Of a stretch of 64,000 nt of DNA, positions 13,601 through 23,377 are shown piece after piece. Made by a program: the position numbers and the translations under genes. The notes beneath the pieces were generated by a model, which was not told the origin of the DNA, did no database searches, and saw nothing but the letters and a program-made list of their open reading frames with translations. This stretch comes from Lytechinus variegatus (lineage: Eukaryota > Echinodermata > Echinoidea > Temnopleuroida > Toxopneustidae). Location: positions 34,552,500 to 34,616,499 of the forward strand of contig NC_054749.1 in NCBI RefSeq assembly GCF_018143015.1, read 5' to 3'. Numbering within the stretch: the stretch's first letter is position 1; each line of letters begins with the position of its first letter.

Positions 13601-16600
13601 GATACTGATGATGCAGCGAAAGTAAGAAATGGGTTGAGTTTGATATTCTCAAGGGAATTTTTTTTCAACACAATTTGTTCTTTCAACTTTGTTCATTGTA
13701 TGCACTGTGCATGCTGTATATTATGAAATCTGAAATCCTGAACTTTCTGCAATCATCTTCTACAGATGGATGCTCAATATTACATATTGTAGAATAAAAA
13801 TTGTGTTTATTTTAACATCCAGGTATGCTACATGACACATCTTCGACCTGTACAAGAAAAAAAGATATGTGAGTAAATGTACACATGTACTGTAAATGTA
13901 CATCATATCTCCCACACGAAGTTTGTAAACCACCAAATTCTTTGACTGTTTGCTTTGTAGAACAGTTGTTTGGATCCATTTATTATTAAAGGGAAAACAA
14001 ATTACATTTGGAGAAAGTGGAGGGATAAACTACATTATTTCAAATCCGAATTAGGTTATCCGAAACAAAGCTGACGAATGGTAACGTCTACATGTACCTT
14101 TATACCACAAATGAAAAGACTTTGTCTCTTTCACTGAAACCCAAAAAGATTATTTGATTTAAAAGATTCAAGGATGTTCCATAGTGGTTTCCTTAAAGTC
14201 CATGACTCCATGTCATATTCACCATGTACATGTAAAAGTTTAATTCAATGTACTTGCAGTACAATTCTAAAGGCCAAATTTGGAAAAATAGCAAAATGGT
14301 ATCCAGGGCTCCATAACACAAAGATTAGCGATCAATCGCTAAACGAACTGACCAATAAATATCAATGTTACACACGCATTAGGTTTAAAATACTGACCAG
14401 GGACCAATCAGAGCGGTTTTTGCAATTCATCGCAAACCTTTGTGTTACGGAGCCCAGATGAGATTATTTTTGTTCTACATGTATATTACATGTATATACT
14501 ATAACCTGTCAAGTCACCATATTGATGAAAGGTGACCCCTGTTCCCTGGTTAGAGATCATGATGAACTAAACTAAGTGTAAATTCCAGCAGATTTTCCAA
14601 TTTAATGAAGTGTATTAAAAAATTTGAGAGATTACCTGTAAGGCCTACATGTAGGCCTACTGACTGTAGGTCTGCAGACTCTACCTGTAGCCTGTTTTCT
14701 ACATGTGGCCCCTACATGTATTGCAATTTAATCATTATGTTACTCAATACTTTTTTTTGTGAACATGTCTGTCTTACCTTTAAATTATCACATTCTATAC
14801 TTAATCTTTCTTTGCTAACTGTGAGATCTTTGACCTTGGCCTCTGACTGCTCTAGTTGTGTCTCCAGCTCAGCTTCCAACTCCTGACTACTGATCTGATA
14901 TTCCTCTAGTTCTTCCTTTGTCTCGTTTAGACTGCAATGAGAGTTTAACAAGAAAGACAAGTTGTTTCAAATGAGAATGAATCCCATGGAAAAACTTAGC
15001 TTGTAAGTTGTAGTAAAAGAGAGCAGAAAAATGAAAGAAAAAGATCAACAAAAGTTACATAGTAAAATTGGACAAACTATTTTAAGGAAATAAAGTATTA
15101 AACACATATGTCAGCTGAGAATGCTGCCAAAAAAAGTGCTATGGAGATACTCTCAGTGGCAATGTGAACAAGATCTGTGATGTCACAGAAGTACAACTCG
15201 GGGGGGGGGGAGATGGGGGCAGTCAAATTAATTGCTGTACACATGCGTGACCAAAACGTGTTTAGGGTACGTTTTCCCCAAGCTTTTTTCCCTGGGCTTT
15301 TTCCTCCTCATTTCTGAAAAGTGTTGGTGTGACCTACTTGTAGGCCTACCCGATTGTACAAAATTGTTTAGGGGGGCATATTATGGCAACAACTTGTTTA
15401 GGGGCCAAATGTGTAAATGAAGCCCGTGAAAAACTTGTTTAGAGGGTGTTTGGAAATAATTTGGTCATGCATGTGTACAGCAATACATTTGACTGCTAAC
15501 CTCCAACCCCCCCCCCCCCCCCCCCCGGTTACTACTTTCCCCTTTGCTTTGGACCCTGAAAATTTATACCCACAACATTACAATTTGCTCATTACCATGA
15601 TAGCACAAACAATTCATCTATGATACAGGTTTTTACTAAAATCTTTTTTTTTGTGAAACCCATTTAATGCTATTAAAATGGAAAAGGACATGAACAGGAA
15701 AACACATTAAACCTGACTACTGTACATGTACCCACTTTGGCATACACTGTACAGTGTACATGTACATGCTGTACTGACCAGGTAGTTCCCAACTCCCTGT
15801 ACAGCTTTCAGAAGAATAGTAAATAAAAGTAAATGTACATGTACACCTTGACTCCCAAGCAGCAGTCTAGACAGGGTGTGTGCCTTGACTGACAGAACAG
15901 TTTATCTGAATAGCCAAATAATGATTGCACAGTCTTTGACATTTCATGACAGATACAGATGAATGTCAAAGTTGCAAAAGCTCTAAACTGAAATAGAGAT
16001 GTACATGCAAACATTGAAACAAGACATACATGTACATACTTGTGTATACTCTGCCTTTTACATGTATGGCATATAATGCATAGGCCTACATTGTACGATT
16101 ACATACAGGTGTACATTTTCGAATGTTGCTTTTTTAATCAACTTTTTTTTAGTGTAGCAGACTTCTTCTTTTAAAAAAGTTGCTAATGTACATCATGGCT
16201 CATTCTGAAGTGTTTATGGCAATTACATGTAATGCACGTGCATACAGTATTCTTCAACAGTTCCCATCAAGCAGGCCAGAATCCGGTAGCTGTCCCCTTC
16301 CACGTCATTGATTGGGATACCAGTTCCTGTTCTATGCGTAATCACAGATTCCATGAATGCCTTTTAGTAGCTCTCCTCCCATCAGTCAGGATATGTTTGT
16401 GTTTGACTTTTCCTAACTTTTATTACAAACTGTACACATGTACATGTATGCACCAGCTTTAGTGCTGAGATCTAATCAGCATTGAATAGGATGGGCTATT
16501 TGGCCTGTCCATCAACATGCCAATTGGCTATTGGGGGAGGGGGAGAGGTGGAATTCCAAGTACACTTTACAGTAGTTTACATACATGTACATGTAGCTGC

Positions 16601-19600
16601 AATACGTGCATGTGCATGTGTATCCAGTGAGACAGGATTATACTGAGACTGTGGGGGGGGGGGGGTAAAAAATAGCTACATGTAAATGTACATGGAGGCT
16701 TGGTCAATTCTCACTTTGCAGGAAGTTTTGCTGTAATTTCACAAAATGGTGTACATTTTCTTTCTTTTCTGTACTTTATTACAAATATTAGCTTTCAAAA
16801 TAATCATAGAGAATTTCACACAATCACTTTTCTTTTAATAATCATTTTCATTTTCTCCTCATTATAATAAGAAACAAAGTTTGATTCATCCCTTCACAGT
16901 ATCATTCTTGTGATTTGATGAAGGGTCTCTTGAGTCCTTATTGTAAAAGCTGCAAATGTTTTACAATAAAGTTTATTGTATAAATTAAACAAAAGAAAAG
17001 TCAATGTATGTAGTGACAAGTGAGTAAATGGAGGTGACTTCATAAAGATTCTCTCTCAAGTCTCTCATTTACATTTCTGTGGGCCTTTATCACTACATGT
17101 AAATGTACATTTCATGTAGGCGAAAACAAATGTCATAACTTTGTTATTTTTCACAGCGTTGTGCTTGTTTGATTGTTCTATTCTTATTCCAATCACCTTT
17201 TCAGGGAAGGACTTCTTATTTCATAAGAAAAAAAATGAAAAGTTCTCTCCTTCTACCCCAGTCTCGATCGGCCATTTTGTTATACAAATTTTGAAAGAAT
17301 AAGGAGAGGTATCGCGATAGTACTTTCAGCTTTTTTGAGGTTCCAGTCTGTGCCTCGATGTCAGTATACTGCCACACGATAGACCTTCATCCATATAATC
17401 GTGGTAAGTGCATAATTTCTGTTTTCACAATTTATTTTGCTAGATATTTTAACCATAATCTACCCTAGTCCCATGGCATGAGTATGGGTAAACACACGGT
17501 GAGCTGGGCCCCGTTTCTCAACACCTGGACAAGTTAGTCATATCTTTATCACCCAATCATGGAGCTAGCTCCAATCTTACTAAACCCGTTTCACGAAAGG
17601 CTTCCTAACTAGAATACCTTGATATCGATATTATCGGTAAAAAGAGCAGACAAGACGTAGTAGCCTAATAGTCACAAAATAGCATAATTTTCAAAAAGAA
17701 AAATTATGACAAAATTGCAAATATTTGGATGAATTGGGAAATACATGTACATCTTTTCAAAATAACAGCACAGGTAAATTATGCATCATACATGTACATA
17801 CTTAGACCATGAAGACTGAAGCATTCAATTGCTGAGAAAATGAAATTCTGAATAATTTATTTCACAACTAAAAGAACACATAAGGACCTTGAGATGGGTA
17901 CCCCCAGGATATCCAATTTTAATAGTTTACGACAGTAAACCATTAAAGGTTTTCTTTGTAAAATTATGATAATTAGACGGTCTTTTACGATTCTGAACAT
18001 CATCGAAATATAGTTTGACAATATTTTTTTTAAATCTTTGATACCGAAACTTACGATTTGACAAATTCTATGCATAAATTAGGGATAGAATTTATCCAAA
18101 TGTTAATAGGGGTCTGAAAATGACAAATGCAAGTCCAGTTATGGATGGCCTTACATGGTAGAATATTCATCGATTTAATCATTTTACTATTTCAAAATGA
18201 ATGGTTTTGTGGCATTTTACCGATAGCTTTTATAGTTTCTTTGTATTACAATGATCATTGAATGCATTATCCCACTTGTTTTCAACCTCTATGATTGATT
18301 ACGTAAGATTATAATTTTCAAATTTCTAGGCACTTTTGCATGTCATAGTCTACCCACATGATTCCACTACGTCAGTATTATAAGTTATGACAGGTTCGGA
18401 GGTGTCATAAATATTTAGTGAGGTTGTTGTACCCGATCTTGGTAAAGAGGGCTTCGTGAAACGGTTAGCAGACAAGTAGCTCACTATCTCCGATTTAGTC
18501 AAAAAGTTAGACTTATGACGGTGTTGAGAAACGGGCCCCAGCCCTAGTCTTGAGGACGCAATGATGATGACTTTTAATATAATGAAATATACTTTTTCAT
18601 CATTGACGTCTTGACACTCTTCCCATATAGGCATAAGAGAATGACCAAAACAAAGATGGATTTCCCTAGGAAATCCATCTTTGGAAACAAAACTCGTGTG
18701 AATTTTATTGATTTTTACACCTTCCTATGCCTAGTGCGTTGGAAGGTTTTAAAAATTATTATATAGAAATCTAAAAAAAATGAAGGTTTCTTACCTAACT
18801 GATGCCGCGTAGACCCCTCGATCCATGTGTAAACAACGGAAATACAATAGCGTCGACCCTTGAACCGCTTATGTATGACATACTTCCGGCTAGCAATGCC
18901 GTTTTGACGAACAATTTAGAGATAAAAATTATTATTTCACAAATACTGAAATATATTACGTGATTATAAATAATTACCACTAATAATATCAATTATTTAA
19001 AATTACGTAATAACTTTTAGTATATGGAAATAATAATTTTTATCTATAAATTCGTCATCAAGATGGCATTGCTAGCCGGAAGTACGTCATACATAAGCCG
19101 TTCAAGGGTCGACGCTATTGTATTTCCGTAGTTTACATGTGGATCGAGGGGTCTACGCTGCATCAGTTTGGTAAGAAACCTTGATTTTTTAATATTTTAA
19201 TATAATTTTTAAAACCTTCCTACGCATTAGGCGTAGGAAGGTGTAAAAATCAATAAAATTTATAAAATTCATGTGATTTTTGTTTCAAAAGATGGATTTC
19301 CTAGGGAAATCCATCTTTGTTTTGGTCAGCGTCAGAAATTACACGGGGGCGACGGGCGATTTCGCCCCATGAAAGCCCAAATCGCCCCTAAAAATTCTCA
19401 AAACCCAATGCTTTGGGGCGACTCTTTATTTCAGAATCACCGGGGGGTCATTGTTCATGGTTCATTAAAGATGAAAAATAAATAAGCCCATATGTGTTTG
19501 GTTGTAAAGGGGATGTGGAGTAAGGGTGTGCTGTCGCCAAGCGGACAAAGAAATCAAGATGGCGACGTAAACACGGCCGTAAGCTCTTCCCATCTTTTCA

Positions 19601-21530
19601 TAACAAATCTCGTTTTTTTTATGAATTCTTATTTAAAAATGAAATCAATATCGCAGAAATGTTGGAAATGAAGTTGGACCCCATGTACATGCTTTAGGGC
19701 TAGATCTTTTAGAGGGAAAGTAGAATTCTCGGGGGCGAAAGTTTCTGGTTTTGTACCCGGGCCGTATGTGGGGAAATATAGGTAAGGGTCCCAGGCGTTT
19801 AATAGTGGGGAGTGACCATACGTACAGTACCAGTATGTTATGACTTTCACTCCCCACATGCCTCCAGGCTAGGGCCCACCATCATAATCATCTTTTATTT
19901 CGTTCTCTATAACATTTCGTAACATTTTGTACTAAAAACTTCACTTGTAATTTTTTCAAAATTACCTTCTAAAATTGATCGTCCGGACACACAACAACTG
20001 GGTAGTTAGTATGGTAGTGTATCCTATTGCCGGACACTGTTATTTCAGTGCTTTAAAAATAACAACTAGAGGAAATACAATCAAGAAAAAATTATCACTT
20101 GCTATTCCAAATATTCTGAAAATTATGAATATGATGAAATAATTTTATATTTTCCAACTGCACCGCACTTGCCGCATACCCCTTCGCGAAAAACAATTAT
20201 TTTCTTGCGTGACAAATTACATCATATTTCCGGACGCGCGCCGGATGGGTCAAAATATTCTTGATTATGATGATGTAAGAAAGAATTGCATGTGATTTTT
20301 TCATGATATATCATATATCATGAGTAAATTCTAAGTTTTTGTCTGCTTTCTTATATCGATTCTGAGCAGATCTTTGTAATAAATTTGTGTTTGCTATAAA
20401 CTAATTTCATTTTTTTTTTATTATTGCGCGTTCGATATGGCACTTTCAAGTATTAATGCTCGTTCATATTGTGACCCTCAGACATCAAGTTCTATCGATG
20501 CAATGTCGATCGTCGACGGCTCTCTATGCACGGTAAACCTCGCGCACGGCCGGGGTACCGGGTACCTTGTGAACTAGCCGCGGCCGTCGACGATCTGAGC
20601 GATGGAGCGGACGAGATTGAAATTCGGCAAATAATTAGGTCCGTATTTCCATCAGAAAATAGATCAGTTGGAATCAATTGTTAATGCAAAACTATGTTCA
20701 TGATGTTATATGATATTTTAAGCATTTTCTGTCATTTCAGAGAAAAATAAGGTAAAGTTTGATTTTTTCGCCTTGTTTTTGCAATCTTGTTCTTTGAATT
20801 GATCTGTGAAATTGAACTGCGGAAGTCTTACAGAACGAATTGATTTCGTACGCAGTAATATGCGCGTCCGGAAATATGATAGTGTCCGGTAATACAATAC
20901 GTGCCTATACTATTATTAGTATGAGTAAATACTAGAAAAAAAAGTAATATTGCGCAGATACACGCATGTGCAGACAAGGGGGACTGCGCAGACTTGGAGC
21001 TTGGAGGAACTTGCCATACGCCGATACGGTATGACATGCAAAATAAAACAAGTTTTGACGGCCAAATCGTGGTTTAGGAAACCACTCATAGATTTGTGTA
21101 CAAAGTGAATGGAGGTGGAAATAGGGAACCGTGCGTGCGACTGAATAAAGCGCTGCTGTGATGAAGGAACGGTGGTTACCTATATCACGATAATGCCGTT
21201 TTGACAAATATAAGACTCTTTTTCTGTTATGAACCCGGGGTTATGAATCGATATTCACCAACCTATAGCTATTCTGGCTACAGGCTAGGCCCGGGTCGAT
21301 TGAGCGGAGACATGCCAGAATCTAGCCGGGAGCGCGAGCGGTCGGTCCATAGACCATGCCGTAGACCCGCCTACGAACGCAACCACACATAAACACAAAG
21401 TTTATCGCACTCTCGAAAATCGATGTACCGCACTACAATATTACCTTATTTTTAATTCTTGGGCTTTACTTTTCCAGTAATCCAATTCTTCAGCCTGTGA
21501 AGAAAATGTTGGGATGTCATCATCATCCAT
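1692..21530 (-). CDS. NDEL1: nudE family protein (NDE1/NDEL1), 5' coding part, four exons
   Basis: NudE proteins are coiled-coil adaptors that tether LIS1 to cytoplasmic dynein at centrosomes, kinetochores and nuclei. Coding exons on the minus strand are 21445-21530, 14778-14931, 13379-13527 and 1692-1737. All have GT/AG borders and their phases join without a stop, giving 145 residues. The start [11 protein letters not shown] resembles vertebrate NDEL1 (MDGEDIPDFSS). Exon 2 holds [13 protein letters not shown], exon 3 holds [17 protein letters not shown] and exon 4 holds [12 protein letters not shown], all hallmark stretches of the family's N-terminal coiled coil. Numbering is collinear with human NDEL1 as I recall it, so E48 (dynein contact) and E119/R130 (LIS1 contact) are all present. 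Introns are 6.5, 1.25 and 11.6 kb. The C-terminal half lies beyond the left edge. A 5' UTR splice just before the ATG (TTAG at the boundary) is possible. Identity is very secure; NDE1 and NDEL1 are usually one gene outside vertebrates. Confidence 0.95.
3281..3852. mobile_element. MITE of the AAGTCCACCCC family
   Basis: The left end is AAAGGTTAAATCCACCCCAG and the right end GGGGTGGACTTGTCCTTTA, as imperfect inverted repeats extending inward through GATTTGAATA and ATAAGAAAGTTATGAAAT blocks. No gene. Confidence 0.8.
4655..5276. mobile_element. second AAGTCCACC MITE
   Basis: It has the same ends and inner blocks as 3281-3852 (TTAAAGGTCAAGTCCACCTC ... GGGGTGGACTTGTCCTTTA). The two halves are mutually inverted (CTCACTATTTC near 4860 and GAAATAGTGAG near 5068). 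Confidence 0.8.
6050..6215. repeat. degenerate tandem repeat ATTCGTCTAATGCC
   Basis: Variants of TAATTCGTCTAATGCCA, CATTTGGTCTA and CCAACTTGTCCAATAGCC follow each other about every 20-25 bp. Confidence 0.7.
6296..6425. mobile_element. GGGGCCACGGAA element, right end lost
   Basis: It shares GAAAATGACCATATGATTGT, GCATGGTCAGCCCC and CACTTTGAA with the better copy at 28759-28912. Confidence 0.55.
7486..7680 (-). mobile_element. LINE 3' end
   Basis: On the minus strand the segment ends ATTGTGGAAATAAATGATTTGATTTGAT, a CR1/L2-type 3' tail with a short terminal repeat. Upstream it has CTTTGGCTCCCCCACAG. No coding part remains. Confidence 0.6.
9160..10210 (-). pseudogene. broken coding relic of a repeat-borne protein, family unknown
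   Basis: Minus-strand fragments either side of the 9472-10040 insertion show protein-like sequence, for example [15 protein letters not shown] and [15 protein letters not shown]. This type of small beta-rich tail is, from memory, seen at the C-terminus of repeat-encoded proteins in marine invertebrates. It is clearly broken, with the insertion and several further breaks. Treated here as a fossil. Confidence 0.5.
9472..10040. mobile_element. G/C-tract-capped DNA element with 9 bp target duplication
   Basis: It is flanked by ATCCAAACC on both sides (9463-9471 and 10041-10049). It begins CCGGGGGG, ends in a long C run, and has inverted inner ends ACGAGTGGATACCATGC / GCATGGTATCCACTCGT. It interrupts a coding relic. 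An 8-9 bp duplication suggests hAT- or Merlin-like transposition. Confidence 0.8.
10435..12018. other. NDE1 intron 3, no further exon seen
   Basis: AT-rich intron with short TACATG runs and a C tract at 10896. The long plus-strand open frame at 11233-11799 is rich in microsatellite-derived residues and is not supported as a gene. Confidence 0.5.
12027..12287. mobile_element. hAT-like MITE, CAGGGCCGTC ends, 8 bp target duplication
   Basis: The terminal inverted repeat CAGGGCCGTCACCAG / CTGGCGACGGCCCTG is flanked by GTATGTAG on both sides (12019-12026, 12288-12295). The eight-base duplication and CAGGG ends fit hAT. Confidence 0.9.
12391..12547. mobile_element. MITE with ACC-GGTCACATTT ends
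   Basis: ACCTTGGTCACATTTACTCT, then ACGGCGGCC, are mirrored by GGCCGCCGTAGATCAAATGT and GACCGTGGT. Confidence 0.85.
13165..13326. mobile_element. rearranged short AAGTCCACC elements
   Basis: An inverted pair TCAAGTCCACCCTATAAAA / TTTTATAGGGTGGACTTGA is followed by a third partial end (TTATTGGGGTGGACTTGTCC). Short derivatives of the family, just downstream of NDE1 exon 3. Confidence 0.6.
14305..14456. mobile_element. MITE with GGGCTCCATAACACAAAG ends
   Basis: Left GGGCTCCATAACACAAAG and right CTTTGTGTTACGGAGCCC. The second half also has GACCAATCAGAGCG, common in such MITEs. Confidence 0.8.
15199..15528. mobile_element. G/C-tract-capped element, second family
   Basis: A G run at the left and C run at the right enclose inverted ends GCAGTCAAA-ATTGCTGTACACATGC and TGACCAAA. 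It contains repeated TTGTTTAGGGG words. The flanks GTACAACT and TTACTACT are a possible decayed 8 bp duplication. It lies in NDE1 intron 1, about 270 bp upstream (NDE1 sense) of the 14778-14931 exon. Confidence 0.65.
17504..18541. mobile_element. 1.04 kb non-autonomous DNA transposon, GGGCCCCGTTTCTCAACACC ends
   Basis: Left CTGGGCCCCGTTTCTCAACACC and right GGTGTTGAGAAACGGGCCCCAG are inverted. Similarity continues inward for about 100 bp, including CCGTTTCACGAA on both sides. No ORF of note. Confidence 0.75.
18642..19328. mobile_element. 687 bp foldback element with promoter-like arms
   Basis: Two arms of about 300 bp are inverted around a centre near 18990. The tips are TGACCAAAACAAAGATGG and its complement. 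Each arm holds, reading outward, GGCATTGCTAGCCGGAAGT, TCATACATAAG, GGTCGACGCTATTGTATTTCC, ATCGAGGGGTCTACGC and then CAGTT-GGTAAGAAACC, a good splice donor. CCGGAAGT is an ETS consensus. In the right arm CAAGATGGC resembles a YY1 site and TACGTCA a CRE half site. Near the tips are smaller palindromes (GATTTCCTAGGGAAATC and the CCTTCCTACGC type). It lies in NDE1 intron 1. No target duplication is clear. Confidence 0.7.
19330..19860. other. NDE1 intron 1 stretch with CpG and a YY1-like site
   Basis: It contains a CGCCCC-rich repeat fragment (19340-19450: GGGGGCGACGGGCG ... AATCGCCCC) and, at about 19555, ATCAAGATGGCGACGTAAAC, which resembles a YY1 site plus CRE half site. No exon is recognised. 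Confidence 0.3.
20006..20915. mobile_element. possible DNA element with CCGGACAC ends and a CpG-rich core
   Basis: Left TATTGCCGGACACTGTTAT and right (complement) TATTACCGGACACTATCAT are inverted. The word CATATTTCCGGACGCGC also occurs at about 20222 and inverted at about 20863. The core at 20480-20665 is CpG-rich and partly open in both directions (for example [17 protein letters not shown] on the plus strand). No family is recognised. Confidence 0.35.
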
Positions 21531-21884
21531 AGTTAATCCTAAGGTATTTCCAAAAGGGTGAAATGGAAAACAAGGGAAACAGATCCCGGCAAGAAATATC
21601 CCGTCTATCTATTTGGCAAAGCTCGAAATTGTACCGGTATTACAGCTAGCTGTACGCAGTTTAGGTGTGCTAGATAAAAAAAAAAAAAGATGTACATGTA
21701 CGTACCGTACCGATCCGGTACATTACTGGCGATTGAGTGCCGGTATTGCACACGTGCATTGTACTGCAAATGAAGTGACTTTAAATATCGCTAAATCATT
21801 CTGTGATAATTTGTTTGTAGAGACAAGGGCCCACGGTGAGTCTACAAATGTAGACCCACATCTGCAGTGTGTGTACCTCAGCTG

Positions 21885-22040
21885 ATTCAACGAGTCTGCA
21901 TAGCAGACTAGGTCTACTGATGCTGCAGAAGTGAAATGGCTCGCTTCGCTCACCCTTTCAGGCTGGTTTGCTTCGCAAACCAGTAGCAGATCCCACCTCA
22001 CGAGCCATTCAGAGTCTGCATAGCAGACTAGGCCGTCGGT
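21885..22040. repeat. direct repeats around a GCTTCGC-rich segment
   Basis: GAGTCTGCATAGCAGACTAG occurs at about 21891 and 22012. Between them lie CTCGCTTCGCTCACC and GGTTTGCTTCGCAAACC palindromic words. It looks like a small mobile element; family unknown. Confidence 0.4.
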
Positions 22041-22286
22041 GAGGTTGGAGAATAGAGATGGGTTGGAGTCACTGATATGTAGGGCGATGATAGCCGTTGA
22101 CCTCAAGAAATGTTGATAATGTACGCTATTTTACTTAAAATTTTCAAAAAAATTAACCAAAAGTGTGAACGTTCACTTAAAAATTTAAAAGCGCGGCCCC
22201 AATTTGGTACTTGGTACTTGGTTGGAATTCCTCCAAAATACTCCTGATGGAATTTTAACTGGAGGTTGTGGTGGTTGAGGGTGGAT

Positions 22287-22725
22287 TTAGGGAGTTTTTA
22301 GAATTGCAGCTTTGAATTTATCTGGGTCGGTTTGACATACCAGGGTAGGGTGGAGATCATTCCATGATGCAATTGTGCGGGGAAAGAAAGAGTTCTTGTA
22401 TACATCGAGCCTGGAAGAAGGTACCTCAAGCTGGAAGGAATGTCCCCGTCTGTTCCTGTTTGGCTTAGGTTTAGTATTTGCTCGGGCGTCTATATCCAGT
22501 TTGCCATGTAACATTTTGAAGAAACAGCTTAAACGGTGTGCTTCGCGTCTCTCTTGGAGAGAATTCCATTTGAGTGAATTTAACAGTTGGGTAACACTTG
22601 ATTCTCTTTCATATGTATTTGTTACAAATCGGGCTGCTTGTCTCTGGACTCGTTCAAGGGAAGACCATGACAAGCTTGGTTTCTGGGGGTTTCTTCACTT
22701 CCTTGCTTATACGAGATTCTTTCTT
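22287..22725 (-). mobile_element. LINE, 5'-truncated, C-terminal end of ORF2
   Basis: A 128-codon open frame reads SSLERVQRQAARFVTNTY ... SVTQLLNSLKWNSLQERR ... HRLSCFFKMLHG ... RRGHSFQLEVP ... YKNSFFPRTIASWNDLHP ... DPDKFKAAI. This is the conserved tail after the reverse transcriptase of CR1/L2/Jockey-type non-LTR elements. The endonuclease and RT parts are absent, as expected after incomplete reverse transcription. It ends upstream at a CCCCCGGGCCCCCC junction. Confidence 0.85.
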
Positions 22726-23377
22726 CCCCCGGGCCCCCCGAAAATTATTTTCTGTGCATGCCCATAGTCACAAGGAGGGGTGTGATGACAGCACTATCAA
22801 AAATTCTATACTCCGACTATTCTGACCGGGTATACTGATCAGGGATATAGACTGGACATGGGGCAGGTTCCCCAAGTAAGACACAAGCTGTCCAAATTAA
22901 AGTGACGGAGGGCAGAAAGAGGGAGGGATTAAATTTTTAAAGGGAAGGGGAAAAGGATAAAGAGATATTTCAGGCCCCCTATTCCATTCAGGGGTACTTT
23001 GTAACAAAACAATTGGCTATGCACCCGTTACAGCACGTTCTGCTTTTGTTTTCCATTGCCAATTGCAAGGCCCTAGGTACGATTTTATTTTTACAGGGGG
23101 GTGCTGATAAATTTGACAAGCCAAAAAAAGGGGTTTCAATTAAGAAATAAAGGTCTTTTGTCCCGATTTTTTTTTTATATACGTTCTGGCCTGATCGAAA
23201 AGGGGCCTGTTAATCTGTTATAAGGACTATTTGCATTACCATTTAGACGATATAATTCAACAACTAAATAATGTGAGCGCAAAGCGCAAGCCTATTAAAG
23301 TTTTTACATTCTAACCTAAAAACTGTACGTTCTAAGCACTTTATGTATATATCATGAACTGGGAGGGGGGTGTGTTA

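Noticed and set aside
22375-22767. 130-codon plus-strand frame
   Set aside because: It is antisense to the LINE C-terminal coding tail.
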